Shown here: positions 11,346 to 23,690 of the stretch, piece by piece
Layout: each line of letters starts with the position of its first letter
Numbering within the stretch: the first letter of the stretch is position 1
Source: Sphagnum compactum
Lineage: Eukaryota > Bryophyta > Sphagnopsida > Sphagnales
DNA length: 64,000 bases
Assembly: GCA_965153455.1 (NCBI GenBank)
Contig: OZ234494.1
Location: 25,287,354-25,351,353, forward strand
Direction of reading: 5' to 3'
The notes under the pieces: model-generated
The model's database searches: none
Seen by the model: only the letters and a program-made list of their open reading frames with translations
What the model was told of the DNA's origin: nothing
Translations under genes and position numbers: made by a program

Positions 11346-12480
11346 ATGAAGGTTCATCTTGTTAATTGAAATCCTATGTAAAGATGATATTTGAGGTGAA
11401 ATGGTCGCAACTTGGTTTCTGCATTATTCCTCGTCCTTTTTCCTCCTAATTATTTCAACTAACTTTCCAAATATCCCAATTATCCTAGGATTGTCAAAAT
11501 GGTTTCCATGAGACTCAATGGGATCTTTCGCTAAGAAAGGGTGATATGACTTTGGATCTAACAAAAGAACCTCTCTCAAGTCAAATTATTCTATTTCTCA
11601 ACTCCCCCATAAGATCTACTATTCCTTGACTTTTATTAACATCTCCTTCACAAAAACATTTGGAGGAACTTGGTGTTTAGGTAATCTAACATGTGAAAAG
11701 ACATCATTTGTTTCCACATATACGATTCAACTAAGCTCAAGTCGTTTTTTCATCATCAACAAAGACTTATAAAACGTTGGTTGTAATTCTCCCTACCTTA
11801 GGATTCTTTTTCTAACACCTTTCTTTGGTGTGCTTCATCTAATTATAGAATGTACACTTAAAACCAGAGTTCTCTATCTTGTGAAGCCTTCCTTTTGAAG
11901 AAGTTCACCAAAGATTCATTTAAGGTGAACACTTGTTTATCCATAAAAGACTTCACATTTTGCATCATTTCCTCTTGCTCCTCCTTAAAAGGTTCAAATG
12001 GAGTTTCCCCTAATTTTCCAACAACTTTCCCACTTCGAAGGCAAAAGCAAATAAAGACTCTATATTGGTATAATCCTAAACAACACATAGCTTCCAAGTT
12101 TCATGTCTAAGTTTGGACATAGATTTCCACTTTTGTTCCACTTCATTTATCTTTTCCTAAATGAACAATTTTGTTCCCAATGATCATAATAGACTTGCAC
12201 CCATTATTTGGGTTCTTGTTTGACCACATGAAACCTTACCTGGATGTCTTTCAAATCAATAGTTCCAAATTTTTTTTCTATGGCAAACTTTTTGGCTGAT
12301 TTGAAAAATGAACAATTCATCTTCTTATACCATTTTTTTGCTTTGTTTCACAAATTTAAGCAAAAAATCTTAAACAACTTTGCTTCATTGTAATTTTTGA
12401 CTTTAATTACCATTTATAATATTTCAATCCAGTATTCCACATCTTCAAATTCCTTGCCCCAAAAGAGTTCATACATGCCC
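11346..12480 (-). pseudogene. Ty3-type gag remnant with zinc knuckle
   Basis: The minus strand shows gag-like blocks in order. First, about 12410-12240, come EAKLFKIFCLNL, AKKWYKKM and EKKFGTIDLKDI, matching the helical capsid region of plant Ty3 gag proteins. Then a part at 11930-12100 contains KEEQEEMMQNVKSFMDKQV. Near 11800-11860 is a knuckle of the form C-x2-Y-x4-H-x4-C, where a second Cys has become Tyr. The frame changes several times and stops are frequent, so no protein is made. Orientation and spacing place it upstream of the protease at 9882, on the same element, with the 9893-11345 insertion between them. Confidence 0.7.
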
Positions 12481-13700
12481 TTAAGATTTGTCATTTCTAA
12501 CTATTCTATCCTACTTAATAATCCTTGCACATTTTGTCAAATTTATTTATTACAAAAAAAGGTAAAAATCACTACCCACATCCAAAACCATAGTAGAATC
12601 TATATTGTTTGCATGTTCCAATATTTAACAATACCTACATCTAATTTCCAACTCATCAACCTAGATACTATTCCAAAATGATCTAATAACTTTATCCCCT
12701 ACCCTAAACATTTCCTCCATGCCCATAATCTAAAATTTGACAAAATGTTGCTATGAAATCACAATTATAGGATCCAAATATCACCCAATCTAGTGTTAGT
12801 CTTTCTATTTTCAAAGGCCAGAATTTCAAAATCAAATAGAAAGGGATCAAAAACATTATCTATTTTGGAGCTACTATTGATTTTGTTGTCCATCCTCTTG
12901 CATTTTACAAAATCTTTATATCAACTTTTCCTTCCTCCTCTTCAAATCTCATTACCTTCATGCGATTGTCTTCAACATGAAAGTTGAAATTTATGTCATT
13001 GTGTCATGCATATATCCATTTTAACTTCCTATTTGTCATCCAACACAACTTCCAATATAACAATTGAACTTCATGGCCAACAAATTCCACTTATACTACC
13101 CTACCTCCTTACTTTACTCTATCCTTGAATTCTGGTTTATAATAATGTGCTCCTCCTTCCAACAAATAATTTGCCACTAGAATCCAAAAATCCTCTATCC
13201 TTGGAATAACATTGGCATTTTCACTAATGACATGTTCCTACCCAAGTTGAAACATAAGGCCACTAAAGTGTGAAGTAAAAGCAAGTGCTACTTGTGCAAA
13301 AAGCACCAAATTCCAACCTTCCCTAAGAATCATCAACCATACAATTAACTTAATCTAAAAACTATAATGAAAAATAGCAATCACAAAATCCCTAGTTTTA
13401 ATGTCTTTTGGATTTCCAATTATTTTGATTATTACAAAGTAAGTGACATGTAAAACAATAGTACATGGGGAGGATCTTTCTTAAACCCGAGTTAATCAAA
13501 TGTTATAAATATTCTTTTGACATTTATGGTGTTAAACCTTCAAATATCATTTCCCTAACTTCAATCATATTGCAACAATCGCTTGTTTTCGTCCCACACC
13601 TAGGGTTTCTAGAAACTTGAATCATCTTTATTTCCACCCACAATTCCACTATGACATGTTAATATTCTCACACCCTATAACTTTGGTCCACATGAAATAA
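12481..13700 (-). other. Probable 5' leader and gag start of the minus element
   Basis: This lies between the primer-binding-site match at 13701-13714 and recognisable gag. Minus-strand open frames are broken and I cannot recognise a domain. By position it should hold the leader and the N-terminal part of gag; that is inference from order only. Confidence 0.35.
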
Positions 13701-13714
13701 CAACTCTAATACCA
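13701..13714 (-). promoter_or_regulatory. Primer-binding site, initiator tRNA-Met type
   Basis: The minus strand reads TGGTATTAGAGTTG. The plant initiator-Met PBS is TGGTATCAGAGC, so 10 of its 12 positions match. It lies just outside the proposed LTR and upstream of the gag remnant, which is the expected place. It would prime minus-strand DNA synthesis in a working element. Confidence 0.65.
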
Positions 13715-13715
13715 A

Positions 13716-14102
13716 AAAGAAGGCAAAATAAATACATAAATTTATCATTAACACATTGCAAATAAATAAACCTCAAATCATATGTTTATTTGGTGGCAAC
13801 AGTTTGCCATGAACATTAGTGGCGGACTTACATGAACACACAACTCCAACTTGACAGACAGTTCTATAGGCACATGGTTGGATCAAATCACTCCAAGTTC
13901 CCTTTCTTGAACTATCCAAGTCCTCTTCATGGATTGTCATAATGTGGACTCTAAATATTGACAAATTACTTCTCAACACAATTCCCCACCAAGAAATTGT
14001 GAATTCCAACCCTAATTCCCATCACAAATTGTTTTTTTAGAAACCCATAGCCCAAAAAAAATCCACTAGTGAGACTTATGTCCTCATTTCTAATGTGTTA
14101 CA
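13716..14102 (-). repeat. Probable 5' LTR of the minus-strand Ty3 element
   Basis: On the minus strand the segment begins TGTAACAC, a common start for plant Ty3 LTRs, and ends just before the PBS at 13714. Length would be about 387 bp. The terminal CA is not clear and I could not find the matching 3' LTR below 8950, so the limits rest on the PBS and the TG start alone. Confidence 0.4.
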
Positions 14103-16059
14103 ACCCTTTAATCACATGCCTTTCCCTTATCACCTAGCCACAAATATTGAATTGCCTGATATGGACAATAATCCCACTCAAAGCTTCCACATACATCACA
14201 TGTATTCACTTCCCCATTCCCTCAAACCCATCACCCATATAGTTCTAAAAGCTCTTATTTCAAGCATGTTAAACTTGAAAATGCAATGTCATTTCAAACT
14301 AGCTCGTAAATTTTTTAGAAACCATAATCAATTCCACATGTGCCTATACCCTGCAACATCTAAAAATCTAATTCTATACTTTATCCTAATTCTTCATGCA
14401 TAGTGGAAAAGTTTTGAAAAATTTGATACACAATAACAAAAATTGGTCATGAACATTCATCTCATTAGCATTCTCACACACAACACACACAAATCAAAGA
14501 AAAAGAAAAAAATATTTAACTTGACATTAATTTCCACAATCAACCAAAGCATCTCCATCCTTCGTCTTTCAATATATCCCTTCATGTCAAAGTTGAACTT
14601 TAAGAAACTTCAAAACAACCAATTGTAATGAGAAAAAAACGGCTAATAGAAAATGCACAACATTAGCCAATTGTAATACACAAATTAACCTAGCTTATAT
14701 TAATCATTTACTCAATTTGAACATACATAAACTACTACTACTACTATCTACTATGACATCTATTTCTAAAGCACATATGAGGGATGAAATTTCTTTGAAT
14801 TTACTTTCATGAGCATACCGTTGCCTTTTTGTGGTTTCAATACTCCACATAATCAAAATGTGTTTAAACAACCCAACAACACTCTTACGTAGTCCCAAAC
14901 AAGGAAGACTTGGCGCACATTCCAAAAAACTCTCCTCTCTCAATTTCTATGGAAAACAAGAAGCTTGAACAAGAAATAAACCCACCCTGACATGTAGCAA
15001 TAACTATTTGACATATTGGATCTTGGTAGTGACAAGATCAAGGCTCTCTTGGAGTTCCCATTACAACGGGTCTCATTTCCTCACTATGAACAAATATAAA
15101 CAACAACACTTGGATATACCAAACCCAAGTCTATGAAATCCACAAGCAAGTTTTCAAACTCCCTTGTGATCTTCATCATTTCCCATGTGCCTTTAACCTA
15201 GTATTCTCTATTCTACCTTGACAATAGTTCTAAGTCACTCACGCAACAAAAGAAATGATAAAATAAAACCAAAACTTCTTGTCAAGTGCATTCATCTCTA
15301 GAACAAACATCACCAAGCAAAAAGAAAGAAAAAAATTTAACCAAAAACCAACTCACTTCATTAGTTTGAAAACCAATACTTATTTTTTCATGTTGTGCTC
15401 CAATGAATCCCTTGCGCTCTGTCATAAGTGACAATAAATAAATTGCAAAAGACATGCCGCAACACCAAAAGCCAATGAATCACACAATCTCCATCACCAA
15501 GATCATGGAACCTAACAATTTCAGCAACAAAACAAAGAAATTCCTAAACTTATCCCAAAATTTCCACAATCATAACTAAATATTAGTGCACACAATTGCC
15601 CAACCACGATGTTGAATGATGAAAAACAAAAGGTGACAAACTTCTCAAGCACTTGTGATTGTGACTGTTCAAACCAAAGAAAAAAATAGAAGCCATTTCA
15701 GCCCTAATTTTATGCCCTACAATGTGGCGCAGTTCTCTCTTTACCAAAGCAAGGACACTGGGGTAAGGATCGGATATGCAGACTCTTGACCCCTGACAGG
15801 CAGCTCTCAAAAATGAAAGAACTGGTTCCAAGTTCTAACCCATAACTGCAGTTGTCAAAAAATCAGAGAAGCGTTCAAAGAACCGTTCAATCTATCTTGA
15901 ACTGCCCAATTCTTTTGCTAATTCTTTCTTTTAGGAAACCTGTTGAAAACCTAGAACTGCCAATTATTTAAAAAGCTCTAGCTTCTTTCATACTGAAAAC
16001 TTTCAAAAGAACTGTCCAATACTGGGAAAAATAAAATAAAATAAGATTGAGCAATATAT
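14103..16059. other. Gene-free stretch
   Basis: No supported gene. The plus strand is rich in C and A, and open frames are short with no known motif. From about 15580 the base composition becomes less AT-rich, which may mark the edge of another old insertion. Confidence 0.45.
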
Positions 16060-16440
16060 TTGAGTTATCCTTGGAGTGTGCCAAACTGGGGAAGTGGGCC
16101 CCGGTTTTGCTGAAACTGGGGACGAAATGAACAGTCAGGCTGAAAACAGTACACATGGGGAAACAGGGGACCAAGCTAGTTTTATCACCTAAATTGGTCT
16201 TCTGGAGAGTTTCCCCAACAGATTTGAACTTGCCTTACTTGCTGCACCTTGACTGATGCTCAAATTCTTGAGTGAATCAAGTCTTATCGAAATATGATCC
16301 TCCAAGTCTTCTGAACTGATACCCTCATGAAATGGTACTCAATTTTTCTCACTTTACAGATGCACTCAAATTGGGGATGAAACAGGGTTTAGAGGGTGAA
16401 ACTAGGGACCAAAGACAGGGTAGATTTACAGATGAGTATA
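16060..16440 (+). repeat. Dispersed repeat family G, plus copy
   Basis: This copy contains AACTGGGGA, GGGCCCCGGTTTT, GAAAACAGTACACA, GGGGAAACAGGGGACCA and AAATTGGGGATGAAACAGGG. The same blocks occur in reverse orientation at 34360-34690. The sequence is unusually rich in GGGG and CAGGG blocks for this window. No open frame of note. I cannot name the element type. Confidence 0.6.
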
Positions 16441-16941
16441 ATATTCTATCTTCAAGCTTGGGATAGCGAGGGATTCAATAAATAGGGGGGAGAGGGGGGA
16501 CTTCTTATTGTCAGAACTGAGAACTCTCTTATTTTGGGCACATTGCAGAAAAGACATACATATTACAGACACCTTTATTGGCCACATTTTCAAAGATGTT
16601 TATTGGTGTTCCATTGGGGACCTCTTTTAATGAAGCAACCAACCACCCCATAAGACATTAAAAAAAGGCCTTAGTCCATATGGGTGAGGAAGGATTCAAT
16701 GAATGCTTTCCAACAAACTCAACCTCTATCATTGATGAATCTCTTCCAAATTTTGTCCAGAATTGTCTTCACATTAAACTTTTCAAAGGAGTGTCTGGTT
16801 GCCCTAATCCAATCCCCAATCCCTCCACCCCCCTCACTCGCCCCCCAAGGACCATGCAGGATGGATGATATGTGGACAGGGAAACGATGTTTAGTTATAT
16901 TCCAGTCCCATAGCTAATGAAGGTGGGTTAGCTATGTACTA

Positions 16942-17755
16942 ACCAGTGTTGGGCCGAAGTGTCTAAGTACCTAAATTGAAGTACAAGACTGCTTGAGACC
17001 CAATGAAAACTGGGTTTGTAAATGGGCACATTTTTAGTTAATAAGCTAATGCCCCCAAAACAAACATAAATTCTAAAACCTACTTATTGATATATTAGGT
17101 GATTCTCAAGGTGGGTATTTGAAAATCAACACTTATGCATACCAAGACAAGTGTTGCCAAAAACAAAACCAGGCTTACTAGTAATGGGGGATATTACTTT
17201 GACATGGAAATTGATAGCATGCATGTCTAAAATTTTTTACCTTTTTTTTAATCGGTGCCTTGTGTGGTGAATTTTTTACTTTAAAATAATAATTTGAAAA
17301 CACCTGAGCGCTAGTTATGAAAAATAGTAATAACCAGCCAACAATAGTCCAAACCAATGATGGTTGGTTTTTTTTATAAGTATCAGGTAGGTTTTTTTGA
17401 AAACTTTTTTGGGACCACATATTCTATCAATACCAAATTTTTTGGGTACCAAACAGTTTTTCAAAAAGTGGGTGATAACCAATGGTTATGATAAGGGTAG
17501 GTTTTCAAATAATCAATGAAGAAATGCCAATTAACTTGTTGGTTGTACACTAATTACAGCATTTATCAAAATTTCAAATGATCTTTTACTATTTTTAATT
17601 TTTGTATTGGTGTTTAAAGATTGATAACCTGCCTGGATGATAATCAGGGCATCTAGGAAGGTTATTAAAATTTGAAAAATCAAGTTAGTCAATTATCAAA
17701 GAATCAATAACTGGCTTCTAAGGGGGTCAAAACTCAATAACCGGCCAACACTGGT
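16942..17755. mobile_element. Possible TIR element with ACCAGTGTTGG ends
   Basis: The left end reads ACCAGTGTTGGGCCG and the right end, complemented, reads ACCAGTGTTGGCCGG, so about 13 of 15 terminal bases agree in inverted orientation across 814 bp. The interior is AT-rich with several GGTTATTG- and AATAACC-like blocks and no transposase. I see no clear target-site duplication, which weakens the case. Other exact copies of the end motif occur at 35843, 44398 and 57448. Confidence 0.45.
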
Positions 17756-18205
17756 CCACACTCAAAAGCCGTCTTTTAGTAGTAGTTTTGGGGTGGGTTC
17801 GACTAAAGGAGCTTAGAATATCCAAATCCAATGCAACTACCCATTTGTATGAATTTAAAGCTTGTAACTGATCATGAGTTGGTGACGACAACCTTTTTGT
17901 GCCCACACACACTCTCCTTTCCATCTGTAAGACCAGACAGCGTCTTAAATACAACATCAGTTCATTAGGTTTTAGTTATTTGGTTTGTAGTACTTTCCCT
18001 TGCTTGTCAAGACACCCATGGCTCTAAAATTCTTTACTCAGCAGCTTCGTTGGCTGGTACAAACCAGTGGTCTTTTTTAGGAATTTTCTTTTGGAGCCAA
18101 ATTGCAACCATCCCTAAGAAAAGCACACAATGATCCTTGAAAGATTTAGCCAAATCTGGCTATAAAAAAATATGAAAGATAAATATTTAGTCATCTTTCC
18201 ATATA

Positions 18206-18880
18206 CAGGAAACCCCCTTTATAATCACACCCTTGGTGAACACTTTTTTTGGTGACACTAACGAATTGTGATTTAAATGTGTATAGTCACATTCCATATA
18301 AACCCTTACAAGATTGTGATTATAAGCAAAAAAAATTTACAAAACAGTCTTTTTATGCTAAAATAAAGGTGCCAATTGTTTAAATTTGTTACTTGGATTT
18401 ACTATGCATTATTAGACTTCAAGAGGTTATGATTTTTTCGTAATTTAATGTGACAATTTACATGAGTATAAATTCCTTAACTATTAGCTTGTGTATTTTG
18501 TCAATTATATATTTTTAATTAAGATTTTTTACTTTCTTGGCAAGTCCGCATGTCTTTTGTCTCTTTACATTAGAATGTTCATTTTTTTGTTTTTCTTTAA
18601 CTAGATACATTGTTATTAATTTGCACAACTTGAACACAAAAAAACAACACTAAGATTGCCAAAGGGAACTAAAATTTACAAAATCCTGATATTTGCGTTA
18701 GATTTCCCCATTATAATCACATTTACAAAGAAAGCTTTACAAATATTTTGTGCTACTATCAAATGTGATAATGACTTAAAAAAATGGTGTTTCTAACTAA
18801 AACAAATGGTTACGAAAAATTGTGTGACACAAACAAGAATGTGACTAAAATGGACGTGATTATAAAAAACGTTTATTATG
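18206..18880. mobile_element. Non-autonomous pogo/Tc1-like element
   Basis: The left end is TA followed by CAGGAAACCCCC and TTTATAATCAC. The complemented right end reads AAACGTTTTTTATAATCACG. About 18 of 29 terminal positions agree, best over TTTATAATCAC. Pogo-like plant MITEs of the Emigrant type are known to start with CAGT-AAACCTC and to duplicate TA, which fits the left end. Inner copies of GTGATTATAA (about 18316) and TTATAATCACA (about 18709) add to the structure. Length is about 675 bp with no ORF, so it would depend on a transposase from elsewhere. A pogo-like transposase remnant is present at 45116. Confidence 0.55.
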
Positions 18881-19019
18881 TTTGGCTATGCACTTGAAAC
18901 CAAATATATGAATTTGGCGATTTTCACTATGTTTTCTTTCACTTCTCCAAAAGCACTTCATTTTTGAATTTTTCTTTTAGCTTTTTGGCAAAATTTCACC
19001 AGTAAAAAAAAAGGTTGGT

Positions 19020-19798
19020 ACTACCACAAACCAATGTTGGAAGTTTTTTGACTTTTATGAAGAACCTCCAATTCTGAATTTGTTTTTAAAATGAGAGCGG
19101 TTTTGGTTTGTGGAAAAATGGAGCCAGGAATCCAATTTTAGGTCCAATAATTCCAAAAAAACGTAAAATCCCAGTTTCGGTTATGGTTTAGTCTCAATTC
19201 TAGCTAACCTAAACCAAAACCAACTATTAGCTATTAGTTTAATGTTGATTTAGCCTTGGTTCTGGATTTTTTTTCAAAAATCCTAAATCCAATTCTTAAA
19301 AAGACCAAGAACCCAATTCCAACTCCAAACCCAGTTTCAAAAATGAGCATAGTTTTAATTCAGTTCTTACTAGCTAAAATTGAAATAGACATTTCTAACC
19401 TACCAAACTTGGTACCCACCCAACACTAGTACAAACTACAAACCAATGTTGATTTGATATAAGAAGTTTTGCACATACCAGTCTAGTCCTAGTATTAGGT
19501 TGTTTCAAAAACTTTCATACTAGCCAAGTTTGGTCTATAGGTCTTTAAGGCTTTGAACCAATTGAATCCTAGTATTGGGTCCAAGATTCATTTTTGCCTG
19601 GACAAGGTAGATCTCAACCTAATACTTGGTATAAACCATGCATACTTATATCAATTTCATGTGGTTATTTGAATTTTATTAAAACAATCAATTTCAATTT
19701 TTTAAATGTCCTAGAGAATTAGAGAACCACTTGTTTTAGGTTTTTGAAAATCAAGATCAAAGAACCACATGTACCAGTTATTTCATAAACTTGAAAAA
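19020..19798 (+). repeat. Dispersed repeat family X, decayed copy
   Basis: The block GATCAAAGAACCACATG then CCAGTTATTTCA at about 19755-19790 matches ATCAGAATCAAAGAACTG and TTATTTCAAAAACCTC at 57170-57230 and part of 58270-58330. ACCAATGTTGG (19029) and CCAACACTAGT (19420-19430) are one-mismatch forms of the recurrent ACCAGTGTTGG motif. The stretch is otherwise AT-rich and repetitive in AACC and GGTTTA blocks with no gene. Confidence 0.45.
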
Positions 19799-20234
19799 AA
19801 ACCCATAGTTGGTTCTAGATTTTTTTAAGGTTTATTGTGTGAAAAGGGTATTGATGTCCACTTCAAGGCATCAAAAAACAAAATCGTAATATGTCATTTG
19901 TGCTTCACTGATGAGGAAGTCAATTTGTGGAGCTATTGATCACAATATTGCAAATTATTGAAAAGCATTAGTTTGGGGATTGGATTTGTTGTTTTGTTGT
20001 TTGTTTATGTGTGTGGTTCCAGTGTTTTGTTGAAGATGGAGTTGGAGGAACATGGGATCAAGATAAAAAATGAACTTTTTCGTAAGCTAAACACCTTTTT
20101 CTTCTATGACAATTTGTTTCTCTAGAGATGAAATTTATGTTTGTTGTAGTAATTTTAGCAATCATGGTGTGGGCAGAATGCTTGCTACATGTGGAACTTG
20201 ATTTCTTAGTGCTAAAATTCAAAAACTTTTTCGT
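19799..20234 (+). repeat. LTR-like direct repeat, left copy
   Basis: About 435 bp matches 23258-23690. Shared blocks include TTGGTTCTAGATTTTTT, GAAAAGGGTATTGATGTCCA, TTGGGGATTGG, AAGATGGAGTTGGA and GTGGAACTTGATTTCTTAGT. The two copies flank RT, RNase H and integrase in the right order, so I read them as LTRs. Identity is roughly 80%, so insertion was long ago. Similarity stops abruptly at 20234, only about 100 bp before RT; the LTR end, PBS, gag and protease were therefore probably lost in one deletion. Confidence 0.65.
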
Positions 20235-20339
20235 TGAGAATGTTGCAGTATAGGAGAACATTCTATTGACACACAAGGTTTTCCGTCTTATTATACTACC
20301 CCAAGTTGGTTGTCTTTTTGGGAATAAGAAAAAGTTAAA

Positions 20340-21090
20340 CGTTAGATTGATGCTTTGGTGTTGCTTGGAAAGATGAAGCCAAGCATGTTTGAATATGCTT
20401 GTAAAGTGACGCTTCCTTTGAAAAAGGATGGCAGTTGTAGGTTTTGTGGTGATTACCACCCATTACATCAACAAACTCAGAAAGATGCCTTTCCAATGCC
20501 TCTTGTAGATGATGTTCTGATTCAATTGGGAAAGTCCTAGTGGTTTTCAGCACTTGACTTGCAATTTGGATTTTGGAAAATTAGGATCTCACTAGAGGAT
20601 GTAAGAAAAACTACATTGATCACCAAATCTAATATGTTTGACTGGAATGTAATGCCTTTTGGTATGAAGAATACCATTAGTACATTTTCAAGAACCATGA
20701 CTGAAGTTTTTGGAGAGTATATAATTGAAAAGTTCCTAAAATGTTTTTGTTGATGACGTCAATGTACACAACATGACCTTGGAAAACCACTTGGAACATC
20801 TCTGATTTGTAGTACTGAAGTTGAAGGAGGTGAACTTGAAACTCAACCTTAACAAATGTGAGTTTGCCAAAATTAGTATTGGATTTCTAGGTCAAGTGGT
20901 GAATGGAGATGGAACACAACTTGATCAATAGAAAATCAGGGTAGTTATTGAATTTCCTATTCCTACTATTGTTACCAACGTTAGAGCCTTTCTGGGTCTC
21001 ACCAAATATTATCGAAATTATGTCAAAAGATATTCCCATATTGTTACTACTTTGCTTGAGCTTACAGAAAAAGGACATAACATTTGTTTA
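20340..21090 (+). pseudogene. Ty3-type reverse transcriptase remnant
   Basis: Blocks appear in the order of a Ty3 RT: LPLKKDGSCRFCGDYHPLHQ (fingers), DAFPMPLVDDVLIQLGKS, WFSALDLQFGFWKI (first catalytic Asp), MPFGMKNTISTFSRTM, then FVDDVNVHN at 20746-20775 with the catalytic DD pair kept, and FLGQVVNGDGT and RAFLGLTKYYRNYV in the thumb. A stop after GKS and a frameshift right before FVDD break the frame, and more stops follow. No gag or protease lies upstream. The enzyme would copy the element RNA into DNA; this copy is dead. Related minus-strand RT fragments lie at 8950-9890. Confidence 0.85.
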
Positions 21091-21091
21091 G

Positions 21092-21560
21092 ATGACCCAT
21101 TGTCAAGATGCATTTAACATGTTGAAGGATGCACTGGTTAAAGTGCCTATTTTGATTAAGCTAGGCTTCACCAAACCGTTTGTGTTAGATGTAAATTGTT
21201 CAATTCAGGGAGTGGGTGCTATTTTGTCACAAAAGGAAAGTAGAACTGAAAGAGTGATGGCATATGCAAGCAAGGGGATGTCCCCAGTTTAGCAGAAGTT
21301 TCACCCAATGGAAGGTGAATGTTATGCTTTAATATGGGGAATTATGCACTTTCGACAATATCTACACCACAACCATTTTACATTAAGAATAGATCACAAA
21401 CCCTTAGAGTGGTTGGCCACAATGTCTAATGCATATGGTAGAAAAGGAAGATGGATCAATATGTTACAAGATTTTAGCTTCAAGACTTACATTGTTCTAG
21501 ATCCAAACACACAAATGTTGATGCCATGAGTAGAAAGCATGTGGGGTAGGTTGAAGATGA
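21092..21560 (+). pseudogene. Ty3-type RNase H remnant
   Basis: The frame gives FTKPFVLDVNCSIQGVGAIL (first acidic residue of the nuclease in VLDVN), a stop after GMSPV, then KFHPMEGECYALIWGIMHFR with the conserved Glu, HHNHFTLRIDHKPLEWL (DH-K-L block) and RKGRWINMLQDF. After VLDPNT a shift leads into a DAMSRKHVG-like end, which normally closes RNase H in this family. It follows RT at the usual spacing and precedes the integrase. Two or three lesions are enough to kill it. The role was removal of RNA from the RNA-DNA hybrid. Confidence 0.85.
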
Positions 21561-22072
21561 AAATTTTCAAAAAGAAATACCAAACTGAAAATGGTTATAG
21601 CAAGATCACAAGATAGAGGAAACTTACTAGACAAGTAGAAGAAGCTTTAAAATGGGGCTAATTTTACAATAGATGAATGGTAAACACATATTCAACTAGT
21701 TTTTCATGGTTGATACTATAGATGTTGAGGATGCATAATAAGATTACTGGTAAACAATCAAATGGTAGGAGATCAACTAGAAGAAGCAGAAGACTAAAAA
21801 AACACTCTATTTAACAAAAGGAAACATTTATGGGATACACATATGCAGTTACAGATGATTGAAGAAGCATAAACTGTGTTGATGAAGAGGATAGTCACTC
21901 TTCCAATGATGATAAGGATTGTGAGTGGATTCATTCCAAACACATGGATATTTGGAATGATGAACAACCAATGGGAGTGTTGAATGGTGGACAAACTCCT
22001 ACGGATTGTAGTCCAGCTGAAAGTAATATGATCAAAAAAAGAGTTTTCCACTACCATTAACATCATGATCAG

Positions 22073-23215
22073 TTGATGTTCAAATTTTTACTTGTTCTTA
22101 AACCAGAAGAATGCAAACAAATTATCTTATATCTACATTCTAAAATTGGTCATTGTGGAAAAAGACCCATTCTGGTAGAAGTGAACAAAAGGTATTGTTT
22201 GGCACAACAAGGTAGAGGATGTGAGAGTTGTGGTACGTGCATGCAAACACTGTTAGATGGTTAAAAATACTAGCAACATTAGATCAAATACTAAAGATTT
22301 TTGAAAATACCAATATGTGATCAATTTTATAAGGTTGCTATGGACACAATTGGTTCATTACCTTAAACTAACAATGGTAATCAATACATATTGGTTGCCA
22401 TCAATGACTATTCAAAGTGGGTTGAAGCTAAGGGAGTTGATGACCATGAAGCAAAGGCTACCGCTAAATTCTTTGAGGATGAGGTCATTTATAGATTCAG
22501 AGTTCCAAAACATGTTTTAACTATAATGGAAGAGAATGGGCAATTGAACTTGACCAGTTATGCAAAAACTATGGAATGATTCATCAATACACTGAACTTC
22601 AACGACCCATATGCAATGGCATGGCAAAAAATTTGTTAAGATTCTGAAGCATGGACCGATTGTTCTATTCGCAACTTCTGAACATGATCAAATTGGGTGA
22701 TCACCTACCAAGAATTTTATTTGGCTATAGATGTGGTATTTGAAGCAGAAAATTTTCACCACACGTGATTCTTACTAGATGATCACCAAGGTCAAAGGTT
22801 GACAATTTTTTGAACTCATTAGTAAGTACATTTGATGAAGATGATGACCTTGTAATATTGGTAGAATAGATGATTGAAAATATGCAATTGATTACAAAAA
22901 TGCATGGATAAATTTTTGACAATATAGGTCAAATGCAAGTGAAACAGAAGAGGGCATATGCCTTGATAAGAGGAAATGAAATGTTTATTGGTTTTACAAA
23001 AGGGAAGACCTATGTCAAGATGAAGGTAGGAAAAAAGAAGTCATTAGCCTCCAATTGGGAAGGTCCATTTTTGTTTATGAAATATTTGGATGGAAATAGG
23101 TTCCTAGAGTAGGATGAGGGAGGAAGGATTTGTATCATCAAAGGGAAGGACAAAAAACTTTGGGATAAACCTACAAGAGATCTAAAATCTACCATGTTGC
23201 ACCTTGAAAGGTGAA
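22073..23215 (+). pseudogene. Ty3-type integrase remnant
   Basis: The zinc-binding N-terminus is visible as HSKIGH then CESCGTC (HH-CC) at about 22136-22245. The core follows: AMDTIGSLP (first Asp), QYILVAINDYSKWVEAKGV, AKFFEDEVIYRFRVPKHVLT, then MEENGQ where families have D-N-G-G/Q-E, so the second catalytic Asp is not seen. PICNGMAKN stands where the catalytic Glu usually follows the CNG block; here it reads Lys. The C-terminus has GKTYVKMKVG and NWEGPFLF, a GPY/F-type module, near 22995-23080. Stops are frequent. The 580 bp between RNase H and integrase carries no readable domain. Confidence 0.8.
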
Positions 23216-23257
23216 GGTTGAAGGACTCAACCAAATGAATTTGGAAGTGGCTACACA

Positions 23258-23690
23258 TGTAACCCAAAATTGGTTCTAGATTTTTTAAGGTTTGCTATGT
23301 GAAAAGGGTATTGATGTCCATTTCAAGGTGCCAAAAAAAAGAATTGTAATTTGTCATTTGTGTTTCATTGAGGATGGAGCCAATTTATTGAGTTGTTGAT
23401 CACGATGTTGCAAGTTATTGAGGGGCACAAGTTTGGGGATTGGTTTTGTTGTTTGTTTGTGTGCGTGGTTGCAACATTTTGTTAAAGATGGAGTTGGAAG
23501 AGCCCGAGATCAAAATAAAAAGTGAGTTTTTTTGTTAGTTAAACATTTTTTTCTTTTGTGACAATTTGTTTTTCTAGAGATGGAATTTATGTTTATTGTA
23601 GTAATTTCAATAATCAATTTGTGGGAAAAATGCTTGTCACATGTGGAACTTGATTTCTTAGTGCTAAAGCTCAAAAACTTTTCCATTACG
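23258..23690 (+). repeat. LTR-like direct repeat, right copy
   Basis: The copy starts TGTAACCC just after the integrase tail, a plausible LTR start. It matches 19799-20234 block by block up to TCAAAAACTTTT. Because the left copy is cut by a deletion, the true LTR may extend beyond 23690 into the following DNA, which continues without a visible break. The plus-strand frame 23580-23903 crosses this limit and contains several Cys near its end, but I do not regard it as a gene. Confidence 0.6.

Noticed and set aside
20058-20459. 133-codon minus-strand open frame
   Set aside because: It is antisense to the left LTR-like repeat and RT start; a similar antisense frame appears over the right repeat because the DNA is repeated.
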